Of a stretch of 64,000 nt of DNA, positions 14,928-23,633 are shown piece by piece. The position numbers were made by a program, and so were the translations under genes. Source of the stretch: Anthropogastromicrobium aceti (GTDB taxonomy: Bacteria; Bacillota; Clostridia; Lachnospirales; Lachnospiraceae); assembly GCF_025567095.1 (NCBI RefSeq), contig NZ_JAOQJH010000001.1; one strand, written 5' to 3'. Below the pieces are notes generated by a model. The model did not search any database, was not told the origin of the DNA, and worked only from the letters and a program-made list of their open reading frames with translations. How positions within the stretch are numbered: position 1 is the stretch's first letter; each line of letters begins with the position of its first letter.

Positions 14928-15071
14928 ATGTCCACATTTAAGTTCTATGTAACCCATTTCTTTCAGGCGATAATGCCGACAATTAAGAAAGCCTTGAAAG
15001 CAGGCTTTAAAACGATCATTATCACAGCATTAAGGGATGCTGAAGATTGGGTTCAGTATTCATTTACGTAA
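14928..15071 (+). CDS. Small amphipathic peptide (47 aa)
   Basis: AAGAAAGGAGACTTCAT gives a very good ribosome site. The peptide alternates aromatic/aliphatic and lysine residues (FKFYVTHFFQAIMPTIKKAL, then KAGFKTIIITALRDAEDW), consistent with an amphipathic helix that binds membranes. It lacks cysteines and a recognisable leader. It could be a small toxin, a leaderless bacteriocin-like peptide or a membrane regulator. Nothing in the sequence decides between these. Confidence 0.5.
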   Translation: MSTFKFYVTHFFQAIMPTIKKALKAGFKTIIITALRDAEDWVQYSFT

Positions 15072-15083
15072 TCAATTAATTGA

Positions 15084-15111
15084 GTTTCTCTGGTGTAACA
15101 GCCAGAGAAAC
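15084..15111. terminator. Perfect 10-bp hairpin after the 47-aa peptide
   Basis: GTTTCTCTGG and CCAGAGAAAC flank 8 nt. The following bases (CTTGTTACTATAATATAAG) lack a T-tract but include TATAAT. It may therefore be a terminator-like hairpin just before the promoter of the next gene, or an operator overlapping that promoter. Confidence 0.5.
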
Positions 15112-15150
15112 CTTGTTACTATAATATAAGAGTTTATTTAGGAGGCCAAT

Positions 15151-15750
15151 ATGATGAATGTTTATAAAGATATTAGGAAGAAGAGAAGGCTCAGATCTGA
15201 GAAAAAGATTCAGGATGCGTGTAGAAGGTTAGATCAGATGCTCGGACGCACAAATCTATCGGATCAAATTTCTGATAAGACAGAAATTACAAAGCCGACA
15301 AATCGTACATTAGAGTCTGTTTCAAAGGCAGATTTTACATACGACGTTCCAAAAGGGATGCCAATATACCAAGACGAAAATGCGCTTTCACCGAAATTAG
15401 CGGAGAATTTGGCCAATAGTTCCAAGAGTATTTCTGAGTGTGGAATTGCCGCCTATCGTGAGATGGCAGCAGCTGACAGTGAGATAACTCAAAAGGCTTT
15501 GGATGTTTTAACTACGATGCAAGCACGTGAGGATATCACACCAGAACTGCGCATGCACATAGGTGATCAGATAACGCAGATAATCAGTACTAGAAGTTTG
15601 AACTTGGATAAGATACGTTTTGGTATCTCTAGTGTTGTTGATCAACATCAGGCAATTATTGTGTTACTTGGTCTATTGGCGACAGGAGGAGCAGCGGTGG
15701 TGATGTTGCTTTTGAAGCTGATAGATTCGATTTACGGCAAGAAAAGATAA
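15151..15750 (+). CDS. Tail-anchored-type island protein (199 aa), paralogue of the product at 14291
   Basis: AGGAGGCCAAT precedes ATGATG (15151 or 15154). Basic N-terminus (DIRKKRRLRSEKK), middle helical region, and one C-terminal membrane segment (AIIVLLGLLATGGAAVVMLLL) before a short basic end. The core 75 residues align with the product at 14291, including spacing to the membrane helix. The opposite tail charge of the two paralogues (acidic versus basic) hints at a paired function. Family unknown. Confidence 0.68.
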   Translation: MMNVYKDIRKKRRLRSEKKIQDACRRLDQMLGRTNLSDQISDKTEITKPTNRTLESVSKADFTYDVPKGMPIYQDENALSPKLAENLANSSKSISECGIAAYREMAAADSEITQKALDVLTTMQAREDITPELRMHIGDQITQIISTRSLNLDKIRFGISSVVDQHQAIIVLLGLLATGGAAVVMLLLKLIDSIYGKKR

Positions 15751-15755
15751 TTCTG

Positions 15756-16192
15756 TGGGGAAATGCAATTTTGAATGATGGATTGTATCTTGGAATTCGA
15801 AATGGAGCAGTTTATCCGATTATTCCGACTGGAGCGGTGTTGCCATATACATCAAAGGTTATGACTGGATTTAAAATTGAACCTGAGTAGAAGTGAATTG
15901 CAGTTCCAATTAAGAGCCAGAATTTGGACGGCAGTTATCGAACAATTGTCTGTAAAATGTAAGATGCAGGACCCAAGTGGAAGTACGCTTCAGGCAAAGG
16001 ATGAAATTGATAGATTACGTCAGCTCTGTGTGAATATGGATAAGGGCAAATACAATGCAGATGCGAGAGTAAGTGCAGCAAAACGTGTGAAGGAAGCAGT
16101 GAAAAATATTATTTCAGCTTCCAACAAAGCTGATTTTGCATAGCCGGTATTAAAAGAGCTTGAGGCAAGTTATTCTGATGAGGAAAAAATAA
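15756..16192 (+). pseudogene. Broken duplicate of the Hsp70-like gene (C-terminal part)
   Basis: The DNA closely follows the Hsp70-like gene from about 8053: it encodes LNDGLYLGIRNGAVYPIIPT and MTGFKIEP, then stops at TAG and TGA. It jumps over about 180 bases of the parent and resumes with CKMQDPSGSTLQAKDEIDRL to NIISASNKADFA before another stop. Three stop codons and an out-of-frame internal deletion rule out function. A second Hsp70-like system, or a larger duplication of it, once stood here. Confidence 0.85.
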
Positions 16193-16193
16193 G

Positions 16194-16228
16194 AAAAGCC
16201 GTTGGATGCTAAAGTCCAACGGCTCTTT
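16194..16228. terminator. Bidirectional terminator
   Basis: AAAAGCCGTTGGA and TCCAACGGCTCTTTT form a stable stem with T-runs usable on both strands. It separates the island from the convergent acetyltransferase gene and marks a plausible island boundary. Confidence 0.8.
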
Positions 16229-16229
16229 T

Positions 16230-17075
16230 TTAGTACCAATACTCCATCAATTCTTGTGTAGTAACAAATCCCATCCCTTTATAAATCTTAAACGCAGCTT
16301 CATTTTCCTCTGTCACATGTAGTGTAACTGGGAAGGTGATCTCTGGCTTTTGCAAAAGCACGTTTACTGCTGCGCGGCCATAGCCTTTTCCCTGATATTC
16401 AGGATGAATTGCAAGTCCATAGAGATTTGTCTGGTCTGGTTGGATTGAGGTTAATACAAGGCCGACAATTGTACCGCCTGCAGCAATGCACCAGATGGTT
16501 TCTCCAGTATCAAATGACTGCTCTAAGAATGCGATGGAATCTTCTTTTTCCATATCGAAGGCGGCACTGTGAACTGCGACAAGTGCAAGTAAGTCATCTT
16601 TTGTTGCCGGATAAAGAGTAACGGTGGCATTATTTTCTGCAATTGCAGCATCCCCAGCCACCTCAGGTCTTTTCTCTAACCTCATCAAATGCTCTGTTCC
16701 ACTATATTCACAATCTAATACTTCCATTGTCATCAGCGCATCATAGCTGTTTCCATCTGGATAGAAGCATACTGGAGTTTCCTCGTATCCTTCCATAAGC
16801 TTCTGGAACAGACTTGTGAAAGCACCCTGGCAGCGATGAGCAGGACTTGTGAAGGCGCTAACCTCGAGATAATCCTCAAGATCATAGCAAAAAAGTACAC
16901 TGATGAGCTTTGGATTTTTTGAAGACTGATAGTATAAATATGCAGTGCCGTCTTCTTCATTCAAATCTGGTACGGCAAGTTCAAGCTGCTCATAGCGGAT
17001 ACAGTCATCAATAAGCTCACGGATGGAAGCTTTATCCTTTTCTGTCAATTCAGTAAATTCTTTTATTTTAATCAT
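16230..17075 (-). CDS. GNAT family N-acetyltransferase (tandem)
   Basis: 281 aa. The C-terminal half holds a complete GNAT core: LYGLAIHPEYQGKGYGRAAV is motif A with the acetyl-CoA-binding Q-x-x-G-x-G loop, and EENEAAFKIYKGMGF is motif B. The N-terminal half (SAFTSPAHRCQGAFTSLFQ) has a second, degenerate copy of the same layout. Tandem GNAT proteins usually keep one active domain. The acceptor is unknown. It stands alone, converging on the island. Confidence 0.82.
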   Translation of the reverse strand: MIKIKEFTELTEKDKASIRELIDDCIRYEQLELAVPDLNEEDGTAYLYYQSSKNPKLISVLFCYDLEDYLEVSAFTSPAHRCQGAFTSLFQKLMEGYEETPVCFYPDGNSYDALMTMEVLDCEYSGTEHLMRLEKRPEVAGDAAIAENNATVTLYPATKDDLLALVAVHSAAFDMEKEDSIAFLEQSFDTGETIWCIAAGGTIVGLVLTSIQPDQTNLYGLAIHPEYQGKGYGRAAVNVLLQKPEITFPVTLHVTEENEAAFKIYKGMGFVTTQELMEYWY

Positions 17076-17194
17076 GGAATACCTTTAACCTTTCTGCAGC
17101 AGATACCATAGGAATCTGTCTGCGCTTACAAACTGCAGTCAGTATACCATGAGTAGACAGAAAAAGACAAGAGATTCCTGAAAACAGTGGTCAT

Positions 17195-18625
17195 TTATTT
17201 GGATTCAACGTCTGTAAGTCGTGACCTGAAAAATCGCCTTGAAAGTGCCTTCCATGAGAATGGAATGACTGGATACAGATAAGGATAGCCGCTTATTGTC
17301 TTGTTGCAGATCATAGAGCTGATAAACAAAATAACACCTGCTGCAAAGCCCCAGAAGTCGAAAATAGCAGTTAAAATAAGAGTCAGTATTCTCATAAATT
17401 TGAGTGCATAACCAAATTCGTAGCTTGATTGTGTATAATTGGCTACAAAAATAAATGCCATATAGACCATAGATTCCGAATTGAACCAGCCAGATTTAAC
17501 TGAAAACTCACCTAAGACAATACCAGCTGTGATGCTAAGAGGTGTGGACAGCATATTTGGTGTGTTTACAGCTGCAAGACGAAGACCATCAAGTGCCAGC
17601 TCTAAAATAAGAAGCTGTAAAATGATGGGAACATTGATATTATCTTTTATAGCAATGAATGATAACCAATCAGGAAGCATTGTTGGGTGCATGGTAGAAA
17701 GCAGATACAAAACGGGAACAAAATATGTCATGAGTGCAATCAGAGCTCTTGTTAGACGAAGGTAGGTGCCGGTGAGCGGAGGAAAATAATAATCGTCTGC
17801 TTCCTCAACAATATCAAACAAAGAAGAAGGAAGAATCATGGCACTTGGAGAGTTATCAACAAGTATTATCAGATTGCCCTCAAATACGGCAGCGCATGCA
17901 GCGTCAGGGCGTTCTGTAAATTTAAATTTGGGAAATGGATTAAACCATTTGTATGGAAAAATACATTCAGCTAAACTTTCCTGGTTCATAGTAAGTGATT
18001 GTACAGTGATATTTTGAATCCGTTTCCGTATAGATGATAAAAGCTTTTTATCAACAAGATCGTCTAAATAGCATAAGCAGATATCTGTTTTGGAGCGTGT
18101 TCCAGCCTGTTGCATTTCCATGATTAGCTTCGGATCGCGGATTCGCCGCCGTATCAAGGCAGTATTACATACAAGTGTTTCAACAAAACCGTCGCGAGAG
18201 CCGCGCATGGTTTTATCTTTGTCAGGTTCAGATATGCTTCTTGCAGGGTAGCTGCGGCAGTCTATTATAAAAAGCTGATCATAGCCATCTATAATAAGAA
18301 GGCTCATTCCCTTTAATAGCGAGGTGACGGCAGGCGCAAAGTTTGCTTCCAGTTTGATTTCACAGTAGGGAAGCAAGAGGGTCAAAAAAGAAGATGCATC
18401 CGTTGGAAAATCTTCAGGCTGTTTGAAGGAGTCTGTTTTTTTAAACATAAATTCCAAAAGCTTTTCAAGTGTGTCGCTTTTGACAAAGCCATCAATGCAG
18501 TAAATAGCAGTTTTGTGTCCTTTTAATTTAATGACACGTGTGATAAGATCAAAGCTTTTGTTGATACAAAGAAGCTTGGAAAGATAGTTCATGTTGATAT
18601 CTATATTTTTTGAAAGTTTTTCCAT
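17195..18625 (-). CDS. spoVAF: Stage V sporulation protein AF-like (GerA family)
   Basis: 476 aa membrane protein. The soluble N-terminal half carries RGSRDGFVETLVCNTALIRR and GTRSKTDICLCYL, and the middle holds ERPDAACAAVFEGNLIILVD; the spacing and wording fit SpoVAF better than GerAA/GerKA. About five membrane helices follow (ALIALMTYFVPVLYLLS onward). SpoVAF acts in the inner spore membrane with germinant receptors and the SpoVA dipicolinate channel. In Bacillus it sits in the spoVA operon; here it is alone, which is noteworthy. The start is followed by a plausible ribosome site on the minus strand. Confidence 0.82.
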   Translation of the reverse strand: MEKLSKNIDINMNYLSKLLCINKSFDLITRVIKLKGHKTAIYCIDGFVKSDTLEKLLEFMFKKTDSFKQPEDFPTDASSFLTLLLPYCEIKLEANFAPAVTSLLKGMSLLIIDGYDQLFIIDCRSYPARSISEPDKDKTMRGSRDGFVETLVCNTALIRRRIRDPKLIMEMQQAGTRSKTDICLCYLDDLVDKKLLSSIRKRIQNITVQSLTMNQESLAECIFPYKWFNPFPKFKFTERPDAACAAVFEGNLIILVDNSPSAMILPSSLFDIVEEADDYYFPPLTGTYLRLTRALIALMTYFVPVLYLLSTMHPTMLPDWLSFIAIKDNINVPIILQLLILELALDGLRLAAVNTPNMLSTPLSITAGIVLGEFSVKSGWFNSESMVYMAFIFVANYTQSSYEFGYALKFMRILTLILTAIFDFWGFAAGVILFISSMICNKTISGYPYLYPVIPFSWKALSRRFFRSRLTDVESK

Positions 18626-18988
18626 AATTGTAGTCCTTTCTAGTGGATCTTGTTTTAGTTTTTACCTATTTGGAGCGAATATGCTTTGAATCATTTTCCA
18701 TTTTGGACAAAAATGTTTAAATATGGAATAAAATTTGTCGGTGATTTGTAGTTGAAAAAAGATTTTACACAAGTAGTAGAAAGTTACAAAAAATCAATAA
18801 AAGTCGATTGCACATCAAATTAAATGAGATTAAAGGGCAAAAGAGATTAAATTCGCACGGATCAACATTAAATTTGTCACTTGACAATGAAACTAAACAT
18901 TGTTATGATTAGTCGTGCAGGCAGCCAAAAAAATATTTGGGATGTTTGCAGCGAAAGCGTTGAATCGGAAGGATACAAGGGTGATTAC
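18626..18988. other. 363-nt divergent intergenic region
   Basis: AT-rich spacer between the SpoVAF-like gene (minus) and the ilv genes (plus). The only clear signal is the sigma-A promoter at 18881-18909. No T-box specifier structure or leader peptide rich in branched-chain codons was recognised. Confidence 0.5.
18881..18909 (+). promoter_or_regulatory. Sigma-A promoter of ilvN-ilvC
   Basis: TTGACA (18881-18886), 17 nt, TATGAT (18904-18909). Near-consensus. Its position shows that translation cannot start at the in-frame ATG at 18881 and supports the start at 18989. Confidence 0.75.
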
Positions 18989-19486
18989 ATGAGTAATAAA
19001 GTTGTTTTTTCATTGTTGGTAGATAATGAAGCCGGTGTGCTGAGCCGCGTTGCCGGATTATTCAGCCGCAGAGGTTATAACATTGATAGCCTGACGGTTG
19101 GAGAGACACAGGATAAGCGTCACTCCAGAATGACAGTTGTGGCAGAGGGTGAGCCAGAGGTGCTTGAGCAGATTGAAAAGCAGCTCGCAAAGCTGGTAGA
19201 TGTATCAAAGATTCAGATGCTGCCTGCTGATGCGTCTGTCTGTAGAGAATTGATTTTGATTAAGGTAGCAGCAAAACCGGAGGAAAGAGCGCAGGTAATT
19301 GCGATTGCAGATATCTTCCGTGCAAAGATCGTAGATGTCGGAGAAGAATCTATGATGGTTGAGCTTACCGGAAATGAAAGCAAGCTGGATGCTTGCACAA
19401 AGCTTCTTGAGAAGTTTACGATACTTGAGTTAGCAAGAACTGGTATCACAGGTTTGTCAAGAGGTTCTGAGAATAGCCTTTTCTAA
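18989..19486 (+). CDS. ilvN: Acetolactate synthase small (regulatory) subunit
   Basis: 165 aa. The N-terminal ACT domain is typical: VFSLLVDNEAGVLSRVAGLF and RRGYNIDSLTVG, where valine binds for feedback inhibition. The C-terminal domain (ELILIKVAAKPEERAQV, ELARTGITGLSRG) completes the IlvN/IlvH family length. It pairs with the catalytic subunit IlvB, which is not in the window. ketol-acid reductoisomerase, the next pathway enzyme, follows 126 nt downstream. Confidence 0.93.
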   Translation: MSNKVVFSLLVDNEAGVLSRVAGLFSRRGYNIDSLTVGETQDKRHSRMTVVAEGEPEVLEQIEKQLAKLVDVSKIQMLPADASVCRELILIKVAAKPEERAQVIAIADIFRAKIVDVGEESMMVELTGNESKLDACTKLLEKFTILELARTGITGLSRGSENSLF

Positions 19487-19612
19487 TGGAAATGCTTTAA
19501 AACATATCAATAGTTATATTAAAACGCGACATTGCAACTCTCTAATATTAGAGTCTTGTTTTGCATATTTAGTAGGGCAGCTGCTCTACAACACTATATG
19601 GAGGATAAAGTT

Positions 19613-20623
19613 ATGGCAACAATTTATTATCAGAAGGACTGCAACCTGTCTTTACTGGAGGGTAAGACCATTGCAATTATCGGATATGGCAGCCAGGGAC
19701 ATGCACATGCAAAGAACGCAAAGGAATCTGGATGCAATGTCATTATTGGTCTGTACAAGGGATCCAAGTCTTGGGCAAAGGCAGAAGCAGAAGGATTTGA
19801 AGTATATACAGCAGCAGAGGCTACTAAGAGAGCAGATATTGTCATGATTCTGATTAATGATGAGAAGCAGGCAGCTATGTACAATGAGAGTGTAGCTCCG
19901 AACTTAAGACCAGGTATGATGTTAATGTTCGCTCATGGCTTTGCAATCCATTTCAATCAGATCGTTCCGCCGGCAGATGTTGATGTTACAATGATCGCAC
20001 CAAAGGGACCAGGTCACACAGTACGTTCTACTTATCAGGAAGGCAAGGGTGTTCCGTGTCTGATCGCTGTTCATCAGAATGCTACTGGTAAGGCACATGA
20101 TCTGGCACTGGCTTACGCATTGGCTATCGGTGGCGCAAGAGCAGGTGTTCTGGAGACAACATTCCGTCAGGAGACTGAGACTGACTTGTTCGGTGAGCAG
20201 GCAGTTCTTTGCGGTGGTGTTTGTGCATTGATGAAGACTGGTTATGAGGTACTTGTTGAGGCAGGTTATGAGCCAGAGTCAGCTTACTTTGAGTGTATTC
20301 ATGAGATGAAGCTGATCGTTGATCTGATCAATGAGTCTGGTTTCGCTGGAATGAGATACTCCATCTCCAATACTGCTGAGTATGGTGATTACATCACTGG
20401 ACCGAAGATCATTACTGAGGATACTAAGAACGCAATGCGTAAGGTTCTGGCTGATATCCAGAGCGGAGCATTCGCTAAGGAATGGCTGTTAGAGAGTAAG
20501 GTTGGTATGCCACACTTCTTGGCTATGAGACGTATGCAGGCTGAGCATCCAGTTGAGAAGGTTGGCGAGGAGTTAAGAAGTCTGATGAGCTGGAAGGATA
20601 CAAAGAAGCTGATCGATAACTGA
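19613..20623 (+). CDS. ilvC: Ketol-acid reductoisomerase (class I)
   Basis: 336 aa. Converts acetolactate or acetohydroxybutyrate to the dihydroxy acids with NADPH and Mg2+. Rossmann motif GYGSQGHAHAKN; KGSKSWAKAEAEGF contains the serines that favour NADPH. Metal and substrate residues lie in PKGPGHTVR, TDLFGEQ, ECIHEMKLIVDLI and SISNTAEYGDY. GGAGGATAAAGTT selects the start at 19613; the frame extends upstream without a ribosome site. Confidence 0.97.
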   Translation: MATIYYQKDCNLSLLEGKTIAIIGYGSQGHAHAKNAKESGCNVIIGLYKGSKSWAKAEAEGFEVYTAAEATKRADIVMILINDEKQAAMYNESVAPNLRPGMMLMFAHGFAIHFNQIVPPADVDVTMIAPKGPGHTVRSTYQEGKGVPCLIAVHQNATGKAHDLALAYALAIGGARAGVLETTFRQETETDLFGEQAVLCGGVCALMKTGYEVLVEAGYEPESAYFECIHEMKLIVDLINESGFAGMRYSISNTAEYGDYITGPKIITEDTKNAMRKVLADIQSGAFAKEWLLESKVGMPHFLAMRRMQAEHPVEKVGEELRSLMSWKDTKKLIDN

Positions 20624-20735
20624 TTTGATACAACAGCTGCAAAGCAGCGATTAAGCCCTAAGGGGCGGTTTTGCGCATGGTAGGCGCGGGTGAGCTTTTT
20701 AATATGTAGTTGAACTCACTTTATAAAAATTTTAG

Positions 20736-20768
20736 GGACTGGTGGAGAAATCTGCCAGTCTTTTTTTC
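20736..20768 (+). terminator. Terminator after ilvC
   Basis: GACTGG and CCAGTC close a hairpin followed by TTTTTTT. The 284-nt stretch 20624-20907 holds no gene besides this. Confidence 0.75.
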
Positions 20769-20907
20769 GAAAAATCTTGTTTTTCTTTCGTGTATCAAGT
20801 ATACTACAAGGGATATGAAAAAACCGATAGGTAATGACTGGATCTATTTGTGCAGCAGGCTGGCTGCTGATCAGTCAATAAAATAGAAAGATTGAGGAGT
20901 TTTCGTT

Positions 20908-22371
20908 ATGGCAAATCAGAATGCAAATGATAATGATACAAATGTAATAAATGTGGATAATAATAGCAGCAATGCTAATAGCAATAGAAATGATGATCAT
21001 GATGCATATGAGAAGGTCTGCTATGTCTGCCGCAGACCAGAGAGCAAGGCAGGAAAGATGATCACAATCTCTCCGGATATTACTATCTGTAATGATTGTA
21101 TGCAAAAAGCATTTAATCAGGTTAACAGTGGTAATTTCCCGAAAATGTTTGGAATCCCAGAGGGATTTCCATTTGCTGGTATGCCAGATGATCTGATGAA
21201 TATGATGAGCGGCATGAATATGGGAATGCCGGAGAAGCAAAAAATTAAGAAAAAGAAGCCAGATGATCAGGTAAAGCCAATTGATTTAAAGGCAATTCCG
21301 TCTCCGCATCAGATTCATGCAAGCTTAAACGAATATGTCGTAGGCCAAGAGCACGCAAAGAAGGTTATGTCTGTCGCTGTATATAATCACTATAAGAGAG
21401 TGGCAGCACTTCAGCAAAAAAAGGATGTTGAGATTGAAAAATCAAATATGCTTATGATTGGACCGACAGGAAGCGGTAAAACATATCTAGTTAAGACATT
21501 AGCGAAGCTTCTTGATGTGCCGCTTGCTATTGCAGATGCAACATCTCTTACGGAAGCTGGATATATCGGTGATGATATTGAGAGTGTTATCAGTAAGCTT
21601 CTTGCAGCAGCAGACAATGATGTAGAGAAAGCACAGACGGGAATTGTGTTTATTGATGAGATTGATAAGCTTGCAAGAAAAAGAGAGACAAATCATCGTG
21701 ATGTAAATGGTGAGAGTGTTCAGCAGGGTCTGTTAAAGCTTCTTGAAGGTGCTGAGGTAGAAGTTCCTGTTGGTGCATCAAGCAAGAATGCGATGGTGCC
21801 TATGGTAACGGTAGATACGACTAATATTTTATTTATCTGTGGCGGCGCTTTTCCAGATCTTGATCAGGTCATTCGCGAGCGTCTGGCAAAGAAATCTTCG
21901 ATGGGCTTTAATGCAGAGCTTAAAGATCACTATGATAATGAGAAGAATATTTTTCGCTATGTTGAGACAGAGGACCTTAGAAACTTTGGTATGATTCCAG
22001 AGTTTTTGGGACGTCTTCCGATTGTCTTTACATTGGATGCACTTGATGAGAAGATGCTGACAAGAATTTTGAGTGAGCCAAAGAATGCACTTTTAAAGCA
22101 GTACAGAGAGCTTCTTGCAATGGATGAAGTAGATCTTATATTTGAGCCGGATGCACTTGAGGCAATTGCTGCAAAGGCATTAAAAAAGGATACGGGAGCC
22201 AGAGCGCTTCGTGCCATTATTGAAGATTTTATGCTCGATATCATGTATGAGATTCCAAAGGATGATAATATTGGCCGTGTACGTATTACACGCGCTTACG
22301 TGGAGCATACAGGCGGACCTGTTATAGAACTTAGAGGACAGGAACCGCTTAGACTGGCTAGTGAAAACTGA
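20908..22371 (+). CDS. clpX: ATP-dependent Clp protease ATP-binding subunit ClpX
   Basis: 487 aa. An Asn/Asp-rich N-terminus (about 30 residues) precedes the C4 zinc-binding domain (CYVC, then CNDC). AAA+ motifs: Walker A GPTGSGKTYLVKTL, Walker B IVFIDEIDKLA, pore-loop region AGYIGDDIES, sensor GRLPIVFTLD. The ClpP-contacting IGF loop reads MGF here (KSSMGFNAE). Inserts (Met-rich segment near residues 90-110, longer linkers) make it longer than E. coli ClpX (424 aa). No clpP is adjacent. It could be a second ClpX in this genome. Confidence 0.88.
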   Translation: MANQNANDNDTNVINVDNNSSNANSNRNDDHDAYEKVCYVCRRPESKAGKMITISPDITICNDCMQKAFNQVNSGNFPKMFGIPEGFPFAGMPDDLMNMMSGMNMGMPEKQKIKKKKPDDQVKPIDLKAIPSPHQIHASLNEYVVGQEHAKKVMSVAVYNHYKRVAALQQKKDVEIEKSNMLMIGPTGSGKTYLVKTLAKLLDVPLAIADATSLTEAGYIGDDIESVISKLLAAADNDVEKAQTGIVFIDEIDKLARKRETNHRDVNGESVQQGLLKLLEGAEVEVPVGASSKNAMVPMVTVDTTNILFICGGAFPDLDQVIRERLAKKSSMGFNAELKDHYDNEKNIFRYVETEDLRNFGMIPEFLGRLPIVFTLDALDEKMLTRILSEPKNALLKQYRELLAMDEVDLIFEPDALEAIAAKALKKDTGARALRAIIEDFMLDIMYEIPKDDNIGRVRITRAYVEHTGGPVIELRGQEPLRLASEN

Positions 22372-22402
22372 TCTATAAAAATATAATCCATATAATAAGA
22401 AA

Positions 22403-22448
22403 AAGGTGTCAAAACAGTTTAAAGTCTGTTTTTGACACCTTATTTTTA
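22403..22448. terminator. Bidirectional terminator between clpX and the AraC gene
   Basis: AAGGTGTCAAAAACAG-like arms pair with CTGTTTTTGACACCTT, with T-runs on either side. It serves both convergent genes. Confidence 0.8.
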
Positions 22449-23300
22449 ATTATTTGCTTCGTGTTCTGATTTGCTTTTCTTTCGATATGCACTCGGAGAG
22501 AGACCTGTAATTTTCTTAAATGTCTGTGAGAAATAGCCGGATGAAGCAAATCCACAGGAACTGCTAATTACGGACATAGAATAATCAGTTGTGGCCAGCA
22601 ATTTTTCAGCTTTTTTGACACGTGCCTGCATAAGATAATTGATTGGAGAAATGCCATATTCATTAGTAAATGCATGAACAAGATAATATTTGTTGACATG
22701 AGAAAATCTTGCCAGCTGTTCTAGTGTGATATCTTCCTCACAGTTTTGGTTGAGATATCGGCGTACAGAATCACATAGGTGAGAAGCTTTCTTGTTTGCT
22801 GGAGTAAGAATTGTTGAGAAATTTGTCTGGCGTCCAAAAAGAACAATAAGAATTTCCATTAAATCCTGACATATAGCTTCATGCCCAGGTGCACGTGTTT
22901 CAATTTCTTTTAGCATCATCTGTAAATAGAAAACCATCGTATCCTTAATTTCTTTAAAATTAACAATACAAAAATTAGAATGATCATTTTCAGAGGAAAG
23001 TTCCAGACCTTCAATGCCAAGTACAATATATTTCATTGGATGGGAGTGAAGTCCAAGCTCAGTGTGTGAAATATTTGGATTGATGATAATTAAGTCATTT
23101 GCTTTAACAGGGAAGATTTTGTCTTCTACCTGAAACTGTCCAATGCCTTCAAGAACATAAAAAAGCTCAGAACAATAGTGCGTATGAGGTGTGCTAAGCC
23201 AGTCGCCGCTGTAGGTAGCGGAGGAAATATAAAGAAGCTTAGCCTTGTTTCGGATTAAATATTCTTTTGTAATTGAGATGTCGTAACGTTCATCTGCCAT
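22446..23300 (-). CDS. AraC-family transcriptional regulator with cupin sensor domain
   Basis: 284 aa. The N-terminal cupin (HTHYCSELFYVLEGIGQF and ISHTELGLHSHPMKYIVLG) is a sugar-sensing fold. The C-terminal 100 residues carry two HTH motifs (ITLEQLARFSHVNKYYLVHA and SVISSSCGFASSGYFSQTFK, then KITGLSPSAYRKK). It is divergently transcribed from the ABC importer and sugar-degradation genes, so it most likely activates them in response to their substrate. Palindromes in the intergenic region are candidate sites. Confidence 0.9.
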   Translation of the reverse strand: MADERYDISITKEYLIRNKAKLLYISSATYSGDWLSTPHTHYCSELFYVLEGIGQFQVEDKIFPVKANDLIIINPNISHTELGLHSHPMKYIVLGIEGLELSSENDHSNFCIVNFKEIKDTMVFYLQMMLKEIETRAPGHEAICQDLMEILIVLFGRQTNFSTILTPANKKASHLCDSVRRYLNQNCEEDITLEQLARFSHVNKYYLVHAFTNEYGISPINYLMQARVKKAEKLLATTDYSMSVISSSCGFASSGYFSQTFKKITGLSPSAYRKKSKSEHEANN

Positions 23301-23332
23301 AAAATCTCCTTTCAGTGAAAAAAATCGTCGTA

Positions 23333-23347
23333 ATGCTATGATAGCAT
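23333..23347. promoter_or_regulatory. Palindrome near the AraC gene start
   Basis: ATGCTAT-g-ATAGCAT is a perfect 15-bp palindrome 33 nt upstream of the regulator's start codon. Candidate operator for autoregulation. Confidence 0.4.
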
Positions 23348-23391
23348 AGAAAAAAAGAAAAGTTTATAATAAATTGTTATAAATTTAAAGA

Positions 23392-23408
23392 ATATTGCTG
23401 AGCAATAT
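23392..23408. promoter_or_regulatory. Palindrome in the AraC/ABC intergenic region
   Basis: ATATTGCT-g-AGCAATAT is a perfect 17-bp palindrome in the 333-nt divergent region, which otherwise shows only AT-rich sequence and a small GATAAAA/TTTTATC hairpin at 23444-23462. Confidence 0.4.
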
Positions 23409-23633
23409 CAATAAAGTCAAAAGAAAAAATTGTTAAAATATACGATAAAATAGGATTTTATCCTGAGAAAGAATATAAAATGCTGAAAAATATAGACGTG
23501 AAATCGCAAAAAAATGCTTGAAATAGCAAGATAATAACAAAACAGAGCAATATAAAAGTAGAAATAAGGAGATGGGAAAGTTATAATAAGATCATCAAGA
23601 ACAGAAAAACAAATTTTTAAGGAGGAATTTATT

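Noticed and set aside
15877..16143. 88-codon frame
   Set aside because: It is an accidental frame within the broken Hsp70 copy; its first part is out of frame relative to the parent gene.
18881..18988. Upstream start for ilvN
   Set aside because: It coincides with the -35 element of a near-consensus promoter.
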